DNA of 64,000 bases from Lujinxingia litoralis. Its GTDB lineage: Bacteria > Myxococcota_A > Bradymonadia > Bradymonadales > Bradymonadaceae. The position numbers and the translations under genes were made by a program. Of the stretch, positions 25,013 through 33,238 are shown piece by piece. Within the stretch, counting starts at the first letter, position 1. Every line of letters begins with the position of its first letter. Under the pieces are notes generated by a model, which worked only from the letters and a program-made list of their open reading frames with translations, had not been told where the DNA came from and made no database searches. The stretch covers positions 627,378 through 691,377 of the forward strand of contig NZ_QHKO01000002.1 of assembly GCF_003260125.1 (NCBI RefSeq), written 5' to 3'.

Positions 25013-26347
25013 ATGACTCCTGTACATGCAATGAAATGGTGGGTGCTCTGCCTGGTCGTGGTGGGAGGGCTGGTGGCCGGATGTGCCGAGGATGTTGTTG
25101 AAGAGGGGGTTGGGCCGTGCGCGGAAGGGTTGCGCTACAATCCGGTGACGGGTCTCTGCCTGGCCGCGGGTGATGAGGGGCCTGGCGAGCATGATGATGC
25201 CGGGCAGCCGTCGGATACAGGGGGGCGTCCGGATGGTGGTGATCAACCCGATGGCAGCGAGCCGGAAGATGTGGGGTCCTCTCCCGATGGTGGCAGTACC
25301 CCTGATGCCGATGCGTCTGTGGAGCCGCCGGAAGACTGTGGGCCGGGCCATGTGATCGCGCGTGTTTGCGCGACCAATGGTCAGGTGCTGGCGGCGGCTA
25401 ATGCCACGATCAGCGGGGTTGACTGCGAGGGGCAGCCCTTTGAGATGAGCACGCGCACGGACAGCAGTGGCACTTTTGAGTTTGACGCGGTGCCGGCGGG
25501 CTCGCACAGCATCGTGGTCAGCTCGGGGTCGTTTTCCAGGACGTCGGCGGTGACTGTGTACGAGGGGGAAACCACCGATCTGACGGCAGATGCTGATAAG
25601 CTCTGCGTCGACGGTAGTTCGGTGCGGATCGCGGTGTTGCAGGGGCAGTATGATAATGTACGTGAGATCCTGGGTGAGCTGAACTTGAGCTACGAGTTGA
25701 TGGGGCGAGATGCCAGCACGTTGGGAGGTGCGGGCGTGGAGCGGGCGCAGCATTTTTTGGAGAATGCGGCGCAGCTTAATTACTTCCGCATTCTGTTCAT
25801 TGAGTGCGGTACGCTCTGGTACGATCTTCAGAGTCGGGGGGCGAATATGGGGTTGATTGCGCAGAACCTGCGTCAGTTTGTCGCCAACGGAAATAGCATT
25901 TACGCCTCGGACTGGGCGCATCCCTTTATCAGCGAGGTGTTTGAGGGGATGATTGAGTTTGAGGGCACCACCTTTGATGGAGCTCGGGTGGGGTTTGCGC
26001 CTCAGCAGCTCAATGCGACCGTGGAATCAAGTGAGATGCAGACCTTGCTCAGCGATACCAGCGCGAGCATTCGCTTTGGTGAGAGTGATATCGCCTGGGT
26101 GGTGGCACGCTCGGCGGGGCCGGGGTCGGTGGTGCACTTTAGCGCGGATGTGACGAAGTGTGCTGGTTCGCAGTGCACCAATCCTCCTTCTGCGGGGGCG
26201 GTTGTGGAGGACTCGCCGCTGCTGGTCAGCCGTCGGGAGCAGCCGAATTACGGGACGGTGGTCTTTACCTCGTTTCATAACAAGGCGCAGAGCGATCTGG
26301 GGGAAGATATGCAGCGGATTCTGGAGTTTCTGATCTTCCGATTGTGA
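25013..26347 (+). CDS. Lipoprotein with Asp-rich linker and carboxypeptidase-regulatory-like domain
   Basis: A predicted lipoprotein of 444 residues. The ATG at 25013 has GAGGA upstream and is followed by a signal ending in VAGC. Residues about 50-110 are a low-complexity linker of Asp, Gly and Pro. Next is a beta-sandwich of the CarboxypepD_reg type (ATISGVDCEGQPFEMSTRTD, TFEFDAVPAGSHSIVVSSG). The C-terminal 250 residues have a Rossmann-like or glutamine-amidotransferase-like pattern (VRIAVLQGQYDNVREIL, FRILFIECGTLW, YASDWAHPF), which I cannot place. The likely location is the cell surface. Confidence 0.78.
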   Translation: MTPVHAMKWWVLCLVVVGGLVAGCAEDVVEEGVGPCAEGLRYNPVTGLCLAAGDEGPGEHDDAGQPSDTGGRPDGGDQPDGSEPEDVGSSPDGGSTPDADASVEPPEDCGPGHVIARVCATNGQVLAAANATISGVDCEGQPFEMSTRTDSSGTFEFDAVPAGSHSIVVSSGSFSRTSAVTVYEGETTDLTADADKLCVDGSSVRIAVLQGQYDNVREILGELNLSYELMGRDASTLGGAGVERAQHFLENAAQLNYFRILFIECGTLWYDLQSRGANMGLIAQNLRQFVANGNSIYASDWAHPFISEVFEGMIEFEGTTFDGARVGFAPQQLNATVESSEMQTLLSDTSASIRFGESDIAWVVARSAGPGSVVHFSADVTKCAGSQCTNPPSAGAVVEDSPLLVSRREQPNYGTVVFTSFHNKAQSDLGEDMQRILEFLIFRL

Positions 26348-26591
26348 GCCGTGGATAGAAGCGTCGCGCGGTTCCGGGAAAGCGTGCTGTTGGAGGTTGG
26401 CCAGCGGCGCGTTTTTTTGTAGGAGCGCGAGAAGCGCGTGCTTGACCGACGTGTTGGAGCGCAGATCTTGCGGTGGAAGGCTCGCTGCGGGTAAAACCCG
26501 GCTGTGAGGTAGGACTAACCCGGCGTGGCCCTTTGGGGCTTCGTGTGGCCCCGTGGGTTGCGGGGCGGTGAATTGAACGAGGAGGACGGCC

Positions 26592-27107
26592 ATGGCCGAG
26601 TTGCGAGTACGTGGGACGGATGAAGTGTTGAGAGACGCGGCCGAGATCGATGCCTTTGTGAAGGGGTACGGGCTGGGCTATGAGCGCTGGGATATCTCCC
26701 GGTTGCATAGTGATGAGGCTCGGGCGATCCAGGCCGAGACCGAGCAGGAGCGCATTCTGAAGGTGTTTGCTGAAGAGATCGCAGCGCTTAAAGAGCGCGG
26801 TGGTTATCAGTCGGCGGACGTGATCGCGCTGACGCCCGAGACGCCCAATCTGGAAGCGCTTTTGGCGAAGTTCGACAAAGAGCATGAGCATAGCGAAGAT
26901 GAAGTGCGCTTTGTGGTCGATGGCAGCGGTGTGTTCACGATTCACGGCGAAGACGACAGGGTCTTTGACGTGGAGGTGCACCCGGGCGATCTTCTGGTGG
27001 TGCCCAGTGGGACCTGGCACTGGTTTGATCTTTGCGAGGATAAGACGATCACCTGCATTCGGGTCTTTGAGTCGAAGGACGGATGGGTGGCGCATTATCG
27101 CCAGTGA
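26592..27107 (+). CDS. mtnD: Acireductone dioxygenase (ARD)
   Basis: A cupin metalloenzyme of the methionine salvage pathway that oxidises acireductone. The metal ligands are in place: His98, His100 and Glu104 in KEHEHSEDEVRF, and His143 in PSGTWHWFDL. Length 171 is slightly short but normal. A GGAGGA ribosome site precedes the ATG by about 6 bases. No other mtn genes are nearby. The 244-bp leader is GC-rich and can fold, but I do not recognise a riboswitch class. A terminator follows at 27146. Confidence 0.93.
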   Translation: MAELRVRGTDEVLRDAAEIDAFVKGYGLGYERWDISRLHSDEARAIQAETEQERILKVFAEEIAALKERGGYQSADVIALTPETPNLEALLAKFDKEHEHSEDEVRFVVDGSGVFTIHGEDDRVFDVEVHPGDLLVVPSGTWHWFDLCEDKTITCIRVFESKDGWVAHYRQ

Positions 27108-27145
27108 GTCGCCTCCGGCGTGAAGACCGGAGACGCATTTGAGAA

Positions 27146-27178
27146 GCTCGCTGCGTGTGGTGCAGCGGGCTTTTTTTG
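27146..27178 (+). terminator. Intrinsic terminator after acireductone dioxygenase
   Basis: Stem GCTCGCTGC/GCAGCGGGC (one G-T pair, 7-base loop) followed by T7 at 27171-27177. It lies only 16 bp before the next start codon, so the two genes are separate units. Confidence 0.8.
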
Positions 27179-27193
27179 TTTGGGAAGGCGAGT

Positions 27194-28600
27194 ATGGGTG
27201 CGTGGAGAGCAAAAAGGGGTGGTGCGGGAGTCGGGTATGGGGTGTGTCTGCTGGGGCTGGTCGTCGGGGCGCTGTGCCTGTCTGGCGAGGTGGCAGCACA
27301 GTCGATCCTGGCCAGCAGCTACCGCGTGTGGGACTCGCCGCAGGGCGTCGATCCCCGACTGGCGCAGGTGCGCGAGGACGGGGAGGGCACCACGCTGCTG
27401 GTGATGACCGAAGGGGAGGGAGCAGACGCGCGCTGTGTGGTGGTGGTGGCCGATCCGCAGGAGGCGTTGAGTTATCGTTTCCGACGTGCCGGGGCGCCCT
27501 CAAGTTGTGCGGATGCGGTGGTGATGCCCGGGGGAGGGTTTGTGGTGCGGGGGGAGCGCCGCGATCTTCCGCCGGATCTGCCCGCCGGGTTTGTGGCTCG
27601 GATCGCGCGGTCGGGTGAGGAGTTGTGGGCGGTTGAAGATCGCGAGCTTCTGGATGCTCCGGAAGAGATCGGGGCGTATGTGGGGGCCTGGGAGGCGACG
27701 CTGGCGTCGGTGGCCTTTGAGCCCCGCAGCGGGCTGGTGGTGGCGCTGACGCGGGCTCGGGAGTCGGTGGGAGGGAGTGTGCGTTCCAGCGCACAGTTGC
27801 ACGCGATCGATGCGGAGAGCGGCGCACTTCGCGCGGTGGGGGAGCGGCCCCTGGAGGCGCTCGGGGAGTTGGTGGAGCGGGTTGATGCTGATCCTCAGGG
27901 GGGCTTTCTCGTGACGGCTGTCGCGACGCAGCAGGGAACGCGTCGCCTTCATCGCTACGATGGCGCTGGCGGATGGCAGGCGGTGGTCCCCCGGATTTCG
28001 GGGTGGGAGGAGCGCGAGGTGGTGGGGCCGGTGCGCGCGCTGGCGGACGGCTCGATCGCGGTTTTTTGGAGGGTTCGCGGTCAGGGGCAGAGCGGGGTGA
28101 CGCGTTTGCAGGGCGACGAGGTGGTGTTCGATCGGGTGTTTGACAACGAGGCGGAGCTCGACGGTCGAGTGCGTCAGCTTGATGATGTGGCGCGCGGCTG
28201 GGTCGCTGGCGAGCAGCTCGGGGTGTTTCGGATATCGAGGGAGGGGCCGCGGATCTTTGAGTTGCTTTCGGCTGAGGATGGTCGCCGGCTAGCGGTCAGT
28301 TTCTGGGATCGGTTGGCGCCGGGGCTGGTGTTGGGGCTGGTGCGAGATCGGCAGGGCGCGTTTGTAGCGCTGACCTACATTCCGACCGATGAGAGTTTGA
28401 GGGAGTATCAGCTGCGCCTGGGAGATGCGTCGGATCGGTCGCCTGGCACCGGATCGGGCGATGAGGGGGCCGGGGCTGAGGGCGGCGGTTGTGCCGTCGC
28501 CGGGAGCCGTGGCGAGGGGGCTGCGGGGTGGGTGGGCGTGGTCGGGATACTGGGGTGGTTGCGAAGGCGGCGGGCGAAGAAGAGCACGCTGTCACCGTGA
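27194..28600 (+). CDS. Secreted protein with MYXO-CTERM-like C-terminal sorting tail
   Basis: A 468-residue protein of unknown function. The N-terminal signal peptide runs to about residue 36 (CLLGLVVGALCLSGEVAAQS). The body is beta-rich with propeller-like repeats, for example FVVRGERRDLPPDLPAGFVA and GSIAVFWRVRGQGQSGVTRL. The C-terminus has the three parts of a MYXO-CTERM signal: a Gly-rich stretch with one Cys (EGGGCAVAGS), a hydrophobic helix (GWVGVVGILGWL) and an Arg-rich end (RRRRAKK). By family knowledge such tails are cut by CPBP-type myxosortases and the Cys is lipidated. ATG at 27194 has AAGG upstream. Confidence 0.75.
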   Translation: MGAWRAKRGGAGVGYGVCLLGLVVGALCLSGEVAAQSILASSYRVWDSPQGVDPRLAQVREDGEGTTLLVMTEGEGADARCVVVVADPQEALSYRFRRAGAPSSCADAVVMPGGGFVVRGERRDLPPDLPAGFVARIARSGEELWAVEDRELLDAPEEIGAYVGAWEATLASVAFEPRSGLVVALTRARESVGGSVRSSAQLHAIDAESGALRAVGERPLEALGELVERVDADPQGGFLVTAVATQQGTRRLHRYDGAGGWQAVVPRISGWEEREVVGPVRALADGSIAVFWRVRGQGQSGVTRLQGDEVVFDRVFDNEAELDGRVRQLDDVARGWVAGEQLGVFRISREGPRIFELLSAEDGRRLAVSFWDRLAPGLVLGLVRDRQGAFVALTYIPTDESLREYQLRLGDASDRSPGTGSGDEGAGAEGGGCAVAGSRGEGAAGWVGVVGILGWLRRRRAKKSTLSP

Positions 28601-28622
28601 GGAGGCCCGCGAGGTGTACGAA

Positions 28623-28707
28623 GGCCAGGCACCGTGACGCGTGGGCTCCGTGACGCGTGTTGCTGCGTACGAAGGCCAGGCACCGGTGCGTACCAAGGCC
28701 TGACACC
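28623..28707 (-). repeat. GGTGCC-family repeats, reverse orientation
   Basis: GGCCAGGCACC at 28623-28633 and 28674-28684 and a variant GGCCTGACACC at 28697-28707, each preceded by TACGAA or TACCAA. On the minus strand these read GGTGCCTGGCCTTCGTA, a central-base variant of the family. Confidence 0.75.
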
Positions 28708-28810
28708 CCGGGCAGCAATGATGGCACGTTGCCAAAGGTAGAGGGCGCACCTAAGGTGGGAGATGCCACCCGGTGATCACGCACAGACCTTCTAATGAAC
28801 GGGACGCTCC

Positions 28811-29983
28811 ATGAGTGAGGAGTTTGAACGCCAGCCCCTGGCGATTGAGAGTTTTGCGCCGAATTTGAGGATGCATGTGGGGCCTCAGGCTCCGGCGCCG
28901 ATGAAGATGATGGCCGCGCGCGGGATGGTGCCGGCGCCGCCCGAGCAGCTCGTGCGGGTGTTGTATCAGCTGCATTTCGATGCGGCGTTGGCGCAGGCGG
29001 TTGCAGATGCCCTGGGAGGGATGCCCGAGGCGGTGTTGGTGCCGGCGTTGCAGACTGAGCAGCCGGCCGGGGTGCTCGACTGGATTGCTGAGCTGCGGCA
29101 GGAGGCGGCGGTGATGCAGGCGGTGGTGCTGAATAAGGGCACCGATGACCGCACGGTTGTACAGCTGGCCGGCCAGGCCAGTGCCGACGTGTGTGATGTG
29201 ATCGCCAACAACCAGGTGCGTGTGCTGCGCACGCCGGGGATCATTGAGGCGCTTTACACCAACTCGCACGCGCGAATGGCGACGGTGGATAAGCTCATCG
29301 ATCTGGCGCAGCGCAACGGGGTCGAGCTCGGAGGGCTGCCCGGTCTGGCCGAGGCGCTGCGGAGCGGAGAGGCGCTTGATGCGGAGGGGGGGCTGGATGA
29401 TGCTGCGTTTGCCGGGGTGCTGGAGAAGGAGCGGGTCCGCACGCGGGGCGAAGAAGAGATGCTCTCAAAGCTCGACGATCCGAGCCTGACGCGTTCGGAG
29501 CGTGAGCGCCTTCAGCGCGAGATCGGTGGTGGGGATGAAGACGAGGAGGTTGTGGAGGAGCGTCGCCGCAAGGGCAGTCTCTTCAGCCAGATCGGGCAGA
29601 TGAATCTGGCCCAGAAGATCCGCCTGTCGTCTGTGGGCAGTCGGGAGGCGATCAACATCCTGGTGCGGGACTCCAATAAGTTGGTGCACATGGCGGCGAT
29701 TCGCTCCCCGCGTCTGCGTCCGGCGGACATCCGGCAGCTGGCCTCGAATAAATCGATCCCCGAGGGTGTCATTAAATACATCGCAATGAACCGCGACTGG
29801 ACGCGGCATTACGATGTGATGGTCAGCCTGACCATGAATCCGAAGACGCCGCTGAGCGACGTGATGAGTTTTTTGAATCATCTGCGCACCAAAGATCTTC
29901 GCGATCTGACGCGCAACCGGAACGTCTCTCACCAGGTCCAGCGCATGGCCAAGTCGCTGGTGAACAAGCGCGGCGGGCGCTAA
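28811..29983 (+). CDS. Conserved helical-repeat protein of unknown function
   Basis: A 390-residue soluble protein, almost all alpha-helical, with no signal or membrane segment. The C-terminal 130 residues are a HEAT/LRV-like solenoid (REAINILVRDSNKLVHMAAI, RLRPADIRQLASNKSIPEGV, MVSLTMNPKTPLSDVMSFL). This C-terminal pattern is familiar from uncharacterised proteins of delta-type bacteria. The middle (about 205-260) is charged and disordered. It lies 38 bp upstream of another conserved unknown gene. Probably a protein-protein interaction factor. Confidence 0.8.
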   Translation: MSEEFERQPLAIESFAPNLRMHVGPQAPAPMKMMAARGMVPAPPEQLVRVLYQLHFDAALAQAVADALGGMPEAVLVPALQTEQPAGVLDWIAELRQEAAVMQAVVLNKGTDDRTVVQLAGQASADVCDVIANNQVRVLRTPGIIEALYTNSHARMATVDKLIDLAQRNGVELGGLPGLAEALRSGEALDAEGGLDDAAFAGVLEKERVRTRGEEEMLSKLDDPSLTRSERERLQREIGGGDEDEEVVEERRRKGSLFSQIGQMNLAQKIRLSSVGSREAINILVRDSNKLVHMAAIRSPRLRPADIRQLASNKSIPEGVIKYIAMNRDWTRHYDVMVSLTMNPKTPLSDVMSFLNHLRTKDLRDLTRNRNVSHQVQRMAKSLVNKRGGR

Positions 29984-30021
29984 GGCGCTATCCCCACCGA
30001 CTCTGAGCGAGAATATTACTG

Positions 30022-30492
30022 ATGCATCTGAGCCTACCCCCCTGCGGGTTGTATCGCACCACCGAGGCACTGCCGGGTAAGGAGCAGTGGGTTCGGGAGA
30101 ATCTGCTGGTTTATTTTCATAACCACTCTCAGCAGGGCCCCCCACTGCTCCTGTTGCCGGCGGCAAACGCGCATAACCGCTGGAGTTTTCATGAGAAGGG
30201 GTATCTGATTCGAGACCCTTCTTATGTCTCCACACTCACGCCGCTGAAGCCCGAGGGACTCTATGTGCTGGGGGAGCGGATCCACATCTCTCGCGATGAG
30301 TTCATCCCGGAGTCGACCCTGGTGCAGCTGGGGTATACGCGGGGAGCGGATCCGATTTTGTTTCTGGCGCGTTTTGGCGACAACGGGGTTCAGTTTCCGT
30401 CGAGCGGGTTGAAGTGCACGTCGGAGATTTTTGGGCTGTTGGATGACGTGAACTTTCGCACGCCGGAGTACGGGGATGACGGCATGCATTAA
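30022..30492 (+). CDS. Conserved hypothetical protein
   Basis: A 156-residue protein that I do not recognise, with a conserved-looking start MHLSLPPCGLYRTTEALPG and a core VYFHNHSQQGPPLLLLPA. It has no signal peptide, and His and Asn are clustered in FHNHS. It is downstream of and close to the helical-repeat gene, and an intrinsic terminator follows at 30536, so the pair likely forms an operon. No strong ribosome site is seen before the ATG. Confidence 0.75.
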   Translation: MHLSLPPCGLYRTTEALPGKEQWVRENLLVYFHNHSQQGPPLLLLPAANAHNRWSFHEKGYLIRDPSYVSTLTPLKPEGLYVLGERIHISRDEFIPESTLVQLGYTRGADPILFLARFGDNGVQFPSSGLKCTSEIFGLLDDVNFRTPEYGDDGMH

Positions 30493-30535
30493 GGGCATGC
30501 TGGGGGAGCGGTCTTCACCGTGGTTTTAAGTACTG

Positions 30536-30570
30536 CGCCCGGGACCCTGGTGGTCACCGGGCGTTTTTTT
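30536..30570 (+). terminator. Intrinsic terminator
   Basis: Stem CGCCCGG/CCGGGCG with an inner GACC/GGTC helix, followed by T7 at 30564-30570. It ends the 28811-30492 operon. Confidence 0.85.
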
Positions 30571-30612
30571 GTGTGTGCGGGAGGCTGGTGAGGTGAGGAG
30601 CTGCAAGCGTGT

Positions 30613-30640
30613 GCGGGTGCCAGGCGTTCGGACATCGCAA
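30613..30640 (+). repeat. Single GGTGCCAGGCGTTCGG repeat
   Basis: One isolated core in the convergent gap, GGTGCCAGGCGTTCGGACATCG, with the same TTCGGAC tail as the first array at 121-318. Confidence 0.7.
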
Positions 30641-30656
30641 CGAGCGCAGTCCGGGC

Positions 30657-30692
30657 AAAAAAAACGCCCGAGCGCGCAGCGGCACTCGGGCG
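30657..30692 (-). terminator. Intrinsic terminator for the GatB/YqeY gene
   Basis: On the minus strand a CGCCCGAG/CTCGGGCG stem with a 12-base loop is followed by T8. It lies 28 bp beyond the stop codon of the GatB/YqeY protein. Confidence 0.85.
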
Positions 30693-30719
30693 GGGGACGC
30701 TCGGCAGAAGCGTCGGGGC

Positions 30720-31166
30720 TCAGCTCAGGCGGGCGAGCACCAGGTCTTTGACTTTGGTGGTGTCGTAGACGCCTTTGAGGCGCGGGATGACCACGCCCAT
30801 GACCTTACCCATATCTTTGCGGGATTCGGCGCCGAGCTGGTCGATGGCCTCCTGGACGATGGCGGCGGCCTCCTCATCGGAGAGCTGCTCGGGGAGGTAC
30901 TCCTGGAGGGTGTCGATTTCCCGGAGTTCTTTTTCGGCGAGTTCGGGGCGGCCACCGGACTCGAAGGCCTCGGCGGACTGGCGGCGCTTTTTGACCTCGG
31001 TGGTGACGATGTCCATGATCTCGTCGTCGGTCAGGGGGCGTTTCAGGTCGATCTCTTTGTTTTTGAGGCTGGACTGCAGCATGCGCAGGGTGCTCAGACG
31101 CTCGGTCTGACGGGCTTTCATGGCGCTTTTGAGATCGTCTTTGATGCGGGCAAAAAGTTCGGACAT
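30720..31166 (-). CDS. GatB/YqeY domain protein
   Basis: A 148-residue helical protein of the YqeY family, related to the tail domain of the GatB amidotransferase and often linked to tRNA metabolism (role not firmly known). Family features are the start MSELFARIKDDLKSAMKARQ, EVKKRRQSAEAFESGGRPEL and the end MGVVIPRLKGVYDTTKVKDL. ATG at 31166 is preferred to an upstream start 13 codons earlier because it gives the family N-terminus. It is co-oriented with the lipoprotein gene behind it. Confidence 0.9.
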   Translation of the reverse strand: MSELFARIKDDLKSAMKARQTERLSTLRMLQSSLKNKEIDLKRPLTDDEIMDIVTTEVKKRRQSAEAFESGGRPELAEKELREIDTLQEYLPEQLSDEEAAAIVQEAIDQLGAESRKDMGKVMGVVIPRLKGVYDTTKVKDLVLARLS

Positions 31167-31223
31167 GGGGGTATGCCTTTTAGGGACAAGAAAGTGCCGG
31201 CGCACAGGTCACCGGCGGTGTGA

Positions 31224-31838
31224 TTAGAGACGTGTCAGGGTCTGGGCGATGCCGTCGATCATGTCTTTCTGGGCTTCGTACATCGCGGCGTCGCTGAAGA
31301 TCATCATGGTGACGTTCTGGGTGCCCACGCGCACGGCGTAGCCCAGGAACTGGATTTCGCGGTCGCCGTCGTCTTCGACGATGACGGCCGAGCCGGTGCC
31401 GCGGGTACCGGGCAGGCCGTTGATGGTGGTCAGGCCGCTGTTATCGAAGTTGATGTCTTTGAATTCGACTTCGGTTTTGAGATCGTTGAGGGCGGCCTGG
31501 ATGGTGTTGTCGGACTCGGAGCCGGCCAGCAGCACGGTGGTGGAGCCGTCGGGGGCGGTGGCGGAGACGGCCTCTTCGGTGCGGCGGATGTCCCAGTCGG
31601 TGGGCACGCGGAAGCGCACCGAGTAGAGATCGCTGCGGACCCACTGTCCTTCGGCGTCGGCCTGGGCGCTTTCCTCGCTCTCTTCGTTGGCTTCGGGAGT
31701 CTCCTCCTGCGTGCCTTCGGTGGGAGCCTCTTCGGCAGCCTGCTCGGGGTTCTGGTCGGCGGGGGGCTTGCTGTCGCAGGCTACGGAGGCCAGACCGAGG
31801 GCCAGGGCGATGGCGAGGGCACGAAGCGGGAGTCGCAT
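31224..31838 (-). CDS. Lipoprotein with acidic linker, unknown function
   Basis: A 204-residue predicted lipoprotein. The signal ends in ASVAC. It is followed by a Glu/Gln/Ala-rich acidic linker to about residue 65. The folded part (YSVRFRVPTDWDIRRTEEAV, VGTQNVTMMIFSDAAMY) resembles small beta-sandwich PsbP/Mog1-like domains, which is a guess. ATG at 31838 has an AGGAG site. Confidence 0.75.
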   Translation of the reverse strand: MRLPLRALAIALALGLASVACDSKPPADQNPEQAAEEAPTEGTQEETPEANEESEESAQADAEGQWVRSDLYSVRFRVPTDWDIRRTEEAVSATAPDGSTTVLLAGSESDNTIQAALNDLKTEVEFKDINFDNSGLTTINGLPGTRGTGSAVIVEDDGDREIQFLGYAVRVGTQNVTMMIFSDAAMYEAQKDMIDGIAQTLTRL

Positions 31839-31996
31839 GGGGGCTCCTGATAAGCAGAGGCGGCGGTTGCCGCGGGCTACAGACACGTTTTACAACGAAA
31901 GAGGGCTCTGTCCGGGGAATCAGGGGATTAAATCAGGTCCGGGAGAGCCGGGCGGTATGGTAGACGGTCGCCCACAGGGGCGCAAGCGATGAGCCG

Positions 31997-33229
31997 ATGA
32001 GCGAAGTTAGTCAGATCAGTTGTCCGGAGTGTGGGGCGGAGCAGGATGCCCGGGCGCCCTTTTGTCAGCGTTGTGGTTACCGGGTGCGCCCGGCGGAGAC
32101 GGTGCGCGAGGGCATGTCGGCGTTGACCCCGGAGGTGGTGGAGCGGGCGGGGATGGCGGGGACGCTGGTCAAAGGGGGAGAGGAGCCCGAACGCTGGGGA
32201 GGTGCGCAGGAGGAGGGGCGCACGGTGATGGAGGGGATGCGGGCGATCGATGCTCGGGAGCGCCCGCGGCCGGAGCGTGAGCTGCCGGTCGAGGAGGTCA
32301 GTACGGTACAGGGTGGGGGGGAAGCGACGCGCTGGCAGGTCTCGGGCGTGGTCTGGGGCTCGGCGGCGGTATGTGCGGTGGCGCTGGCGTGGGTGAGCTG
32401 GTTGCATGTTGAGCGGGCCCGGGATTTGGGGGGAGAGGGGGATGCGGTGGCGGGGGTGGAGCAGGGGCCGGTCGAGGTGGAGGGCGGGCCCTACGTGCGC
32501 GGGCTCAGCGAGCAGGCGCAGTCCTTTATGATGTTGAGTTGCCATAAGATCGAGCGTGATGAGCCCGAGCGTTGTGAGCAGGAGGTGTTGCTCAAAGGGG
32601 AGTATCCCGAGCGGACCGTGGCGGTGGAGGCGTACGCGATCGACCGTCTGGAGGTGAGTGTCGGGGCGTATCAGGCGTGCGTGGAAGAGGGGGCGTGTGA
32701 GGCGATTGATTATCAGGGGTGTGAGGTGTGGACGCCGCGGGGACTGCAGATCAGCCTGCGGGTGCCGCGAGTGCTGAAGGAGACGTCGCATCCGGTGGTG
32801 TGTGTGACGCGCGCCCAGGCGCAGGCGTATTGCGAGTGGCGGGGCGGCGGGTTGCCAACCCACGATCAGTGGGAGCGGGCGGCGCGGGGGGCGGAGGGAG
32901 GGATCTTCCCCTGGGGCGATCACTGGGAGAGTGGCGTTGCGAACTGGGGGGAGCGTGATGTTGTGGGCGGTCCGGTGGCCGGGGCGCTGGATGGATACGC
33001 GTGGACGGCGCCGGTGGGGCGTCTGGAGCAGGGCGTGAGTCCGGTCGGGGTGTGGGAGATGGCCGGGAATGTGGCGGAGTGGGTTGCCGGTGGCGATCCC
33101 CTCCGTGGGGAGGTGCGGGGAGGGAGCTGGGTGAGCCATCCTTTTGAGCTTCGAGCTACGGCGCGGGTGGAGCAGAAGACTGATGCGCGGCGCACCGATG
33201 TGGGGTTTCGGTGCGCGTACACGCGATAG
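31997..33229 (+). CDS. Membrane-anchored FGE-sulfatase domain protein with zinc ribbon
   Basis: A 410-residue protein. A zinc ribbon (Cys9, Cys12, Cys23, Cys26 in CPECG and CQRCG) is followed by a disordered stretch, one membrane helix near residues 115-135, and an FGE-sulfatase fold in the C-terminal half: YAIDRLEVSVGAYQACVEEG, GLPTHDQWERAARG, FPWGDHW, GVWEMAGNVAEWVAGG, GGSWVSHP and GFRCAYTR. In formylglycine-generating enzymes the fold modifies sulfatases, but most bacterial members with extra domains are structural or ligand-binding. No kinase domain is present. Confidence 0.82.
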   Translation: MSEVSQISCPECGAEQDARAPFCQRCGYRVRPAETVREGMSALTPEVVERAGMAGTLVKGGEEPERWGGAQEEGRTVMEGMRAIDARERPRPERELPVEEVSTVQGGGEATRWQVSGVVWGSAAVCAVALAWVSWLHVERARDLGGEGDAVAGVEQGPVEVEGGPYVRGLSEQAQSFMMLSCHKIERDEPERCEQEVLLKGEYPERTVAVEAYAIDRLEVSVGAYQACVEEGACEAIDYQGCEVWTPRGLQISLRVPRVLKETSHPVVCVTRAQAQAYCEWRGGGLPTHDQWERAARGAEGGIFPWGDHWESGVANWGERDVVGGPVAGALDGYAWTAPVGRLEQGVSPVGVWEMAGNVAEWVAGGDPLRGEVRGGSWVSHPFELRATARVEQKTDARRTDVGFRCAYTR

Positions 33230-33238
33230 GTTTGGGAC

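Noticed and set aside
26348..26591. SAM riboswitch before mtnD
   Set aside because: The conserved SAM-I and SAH core bases are not present. Only general GC stems are seen.
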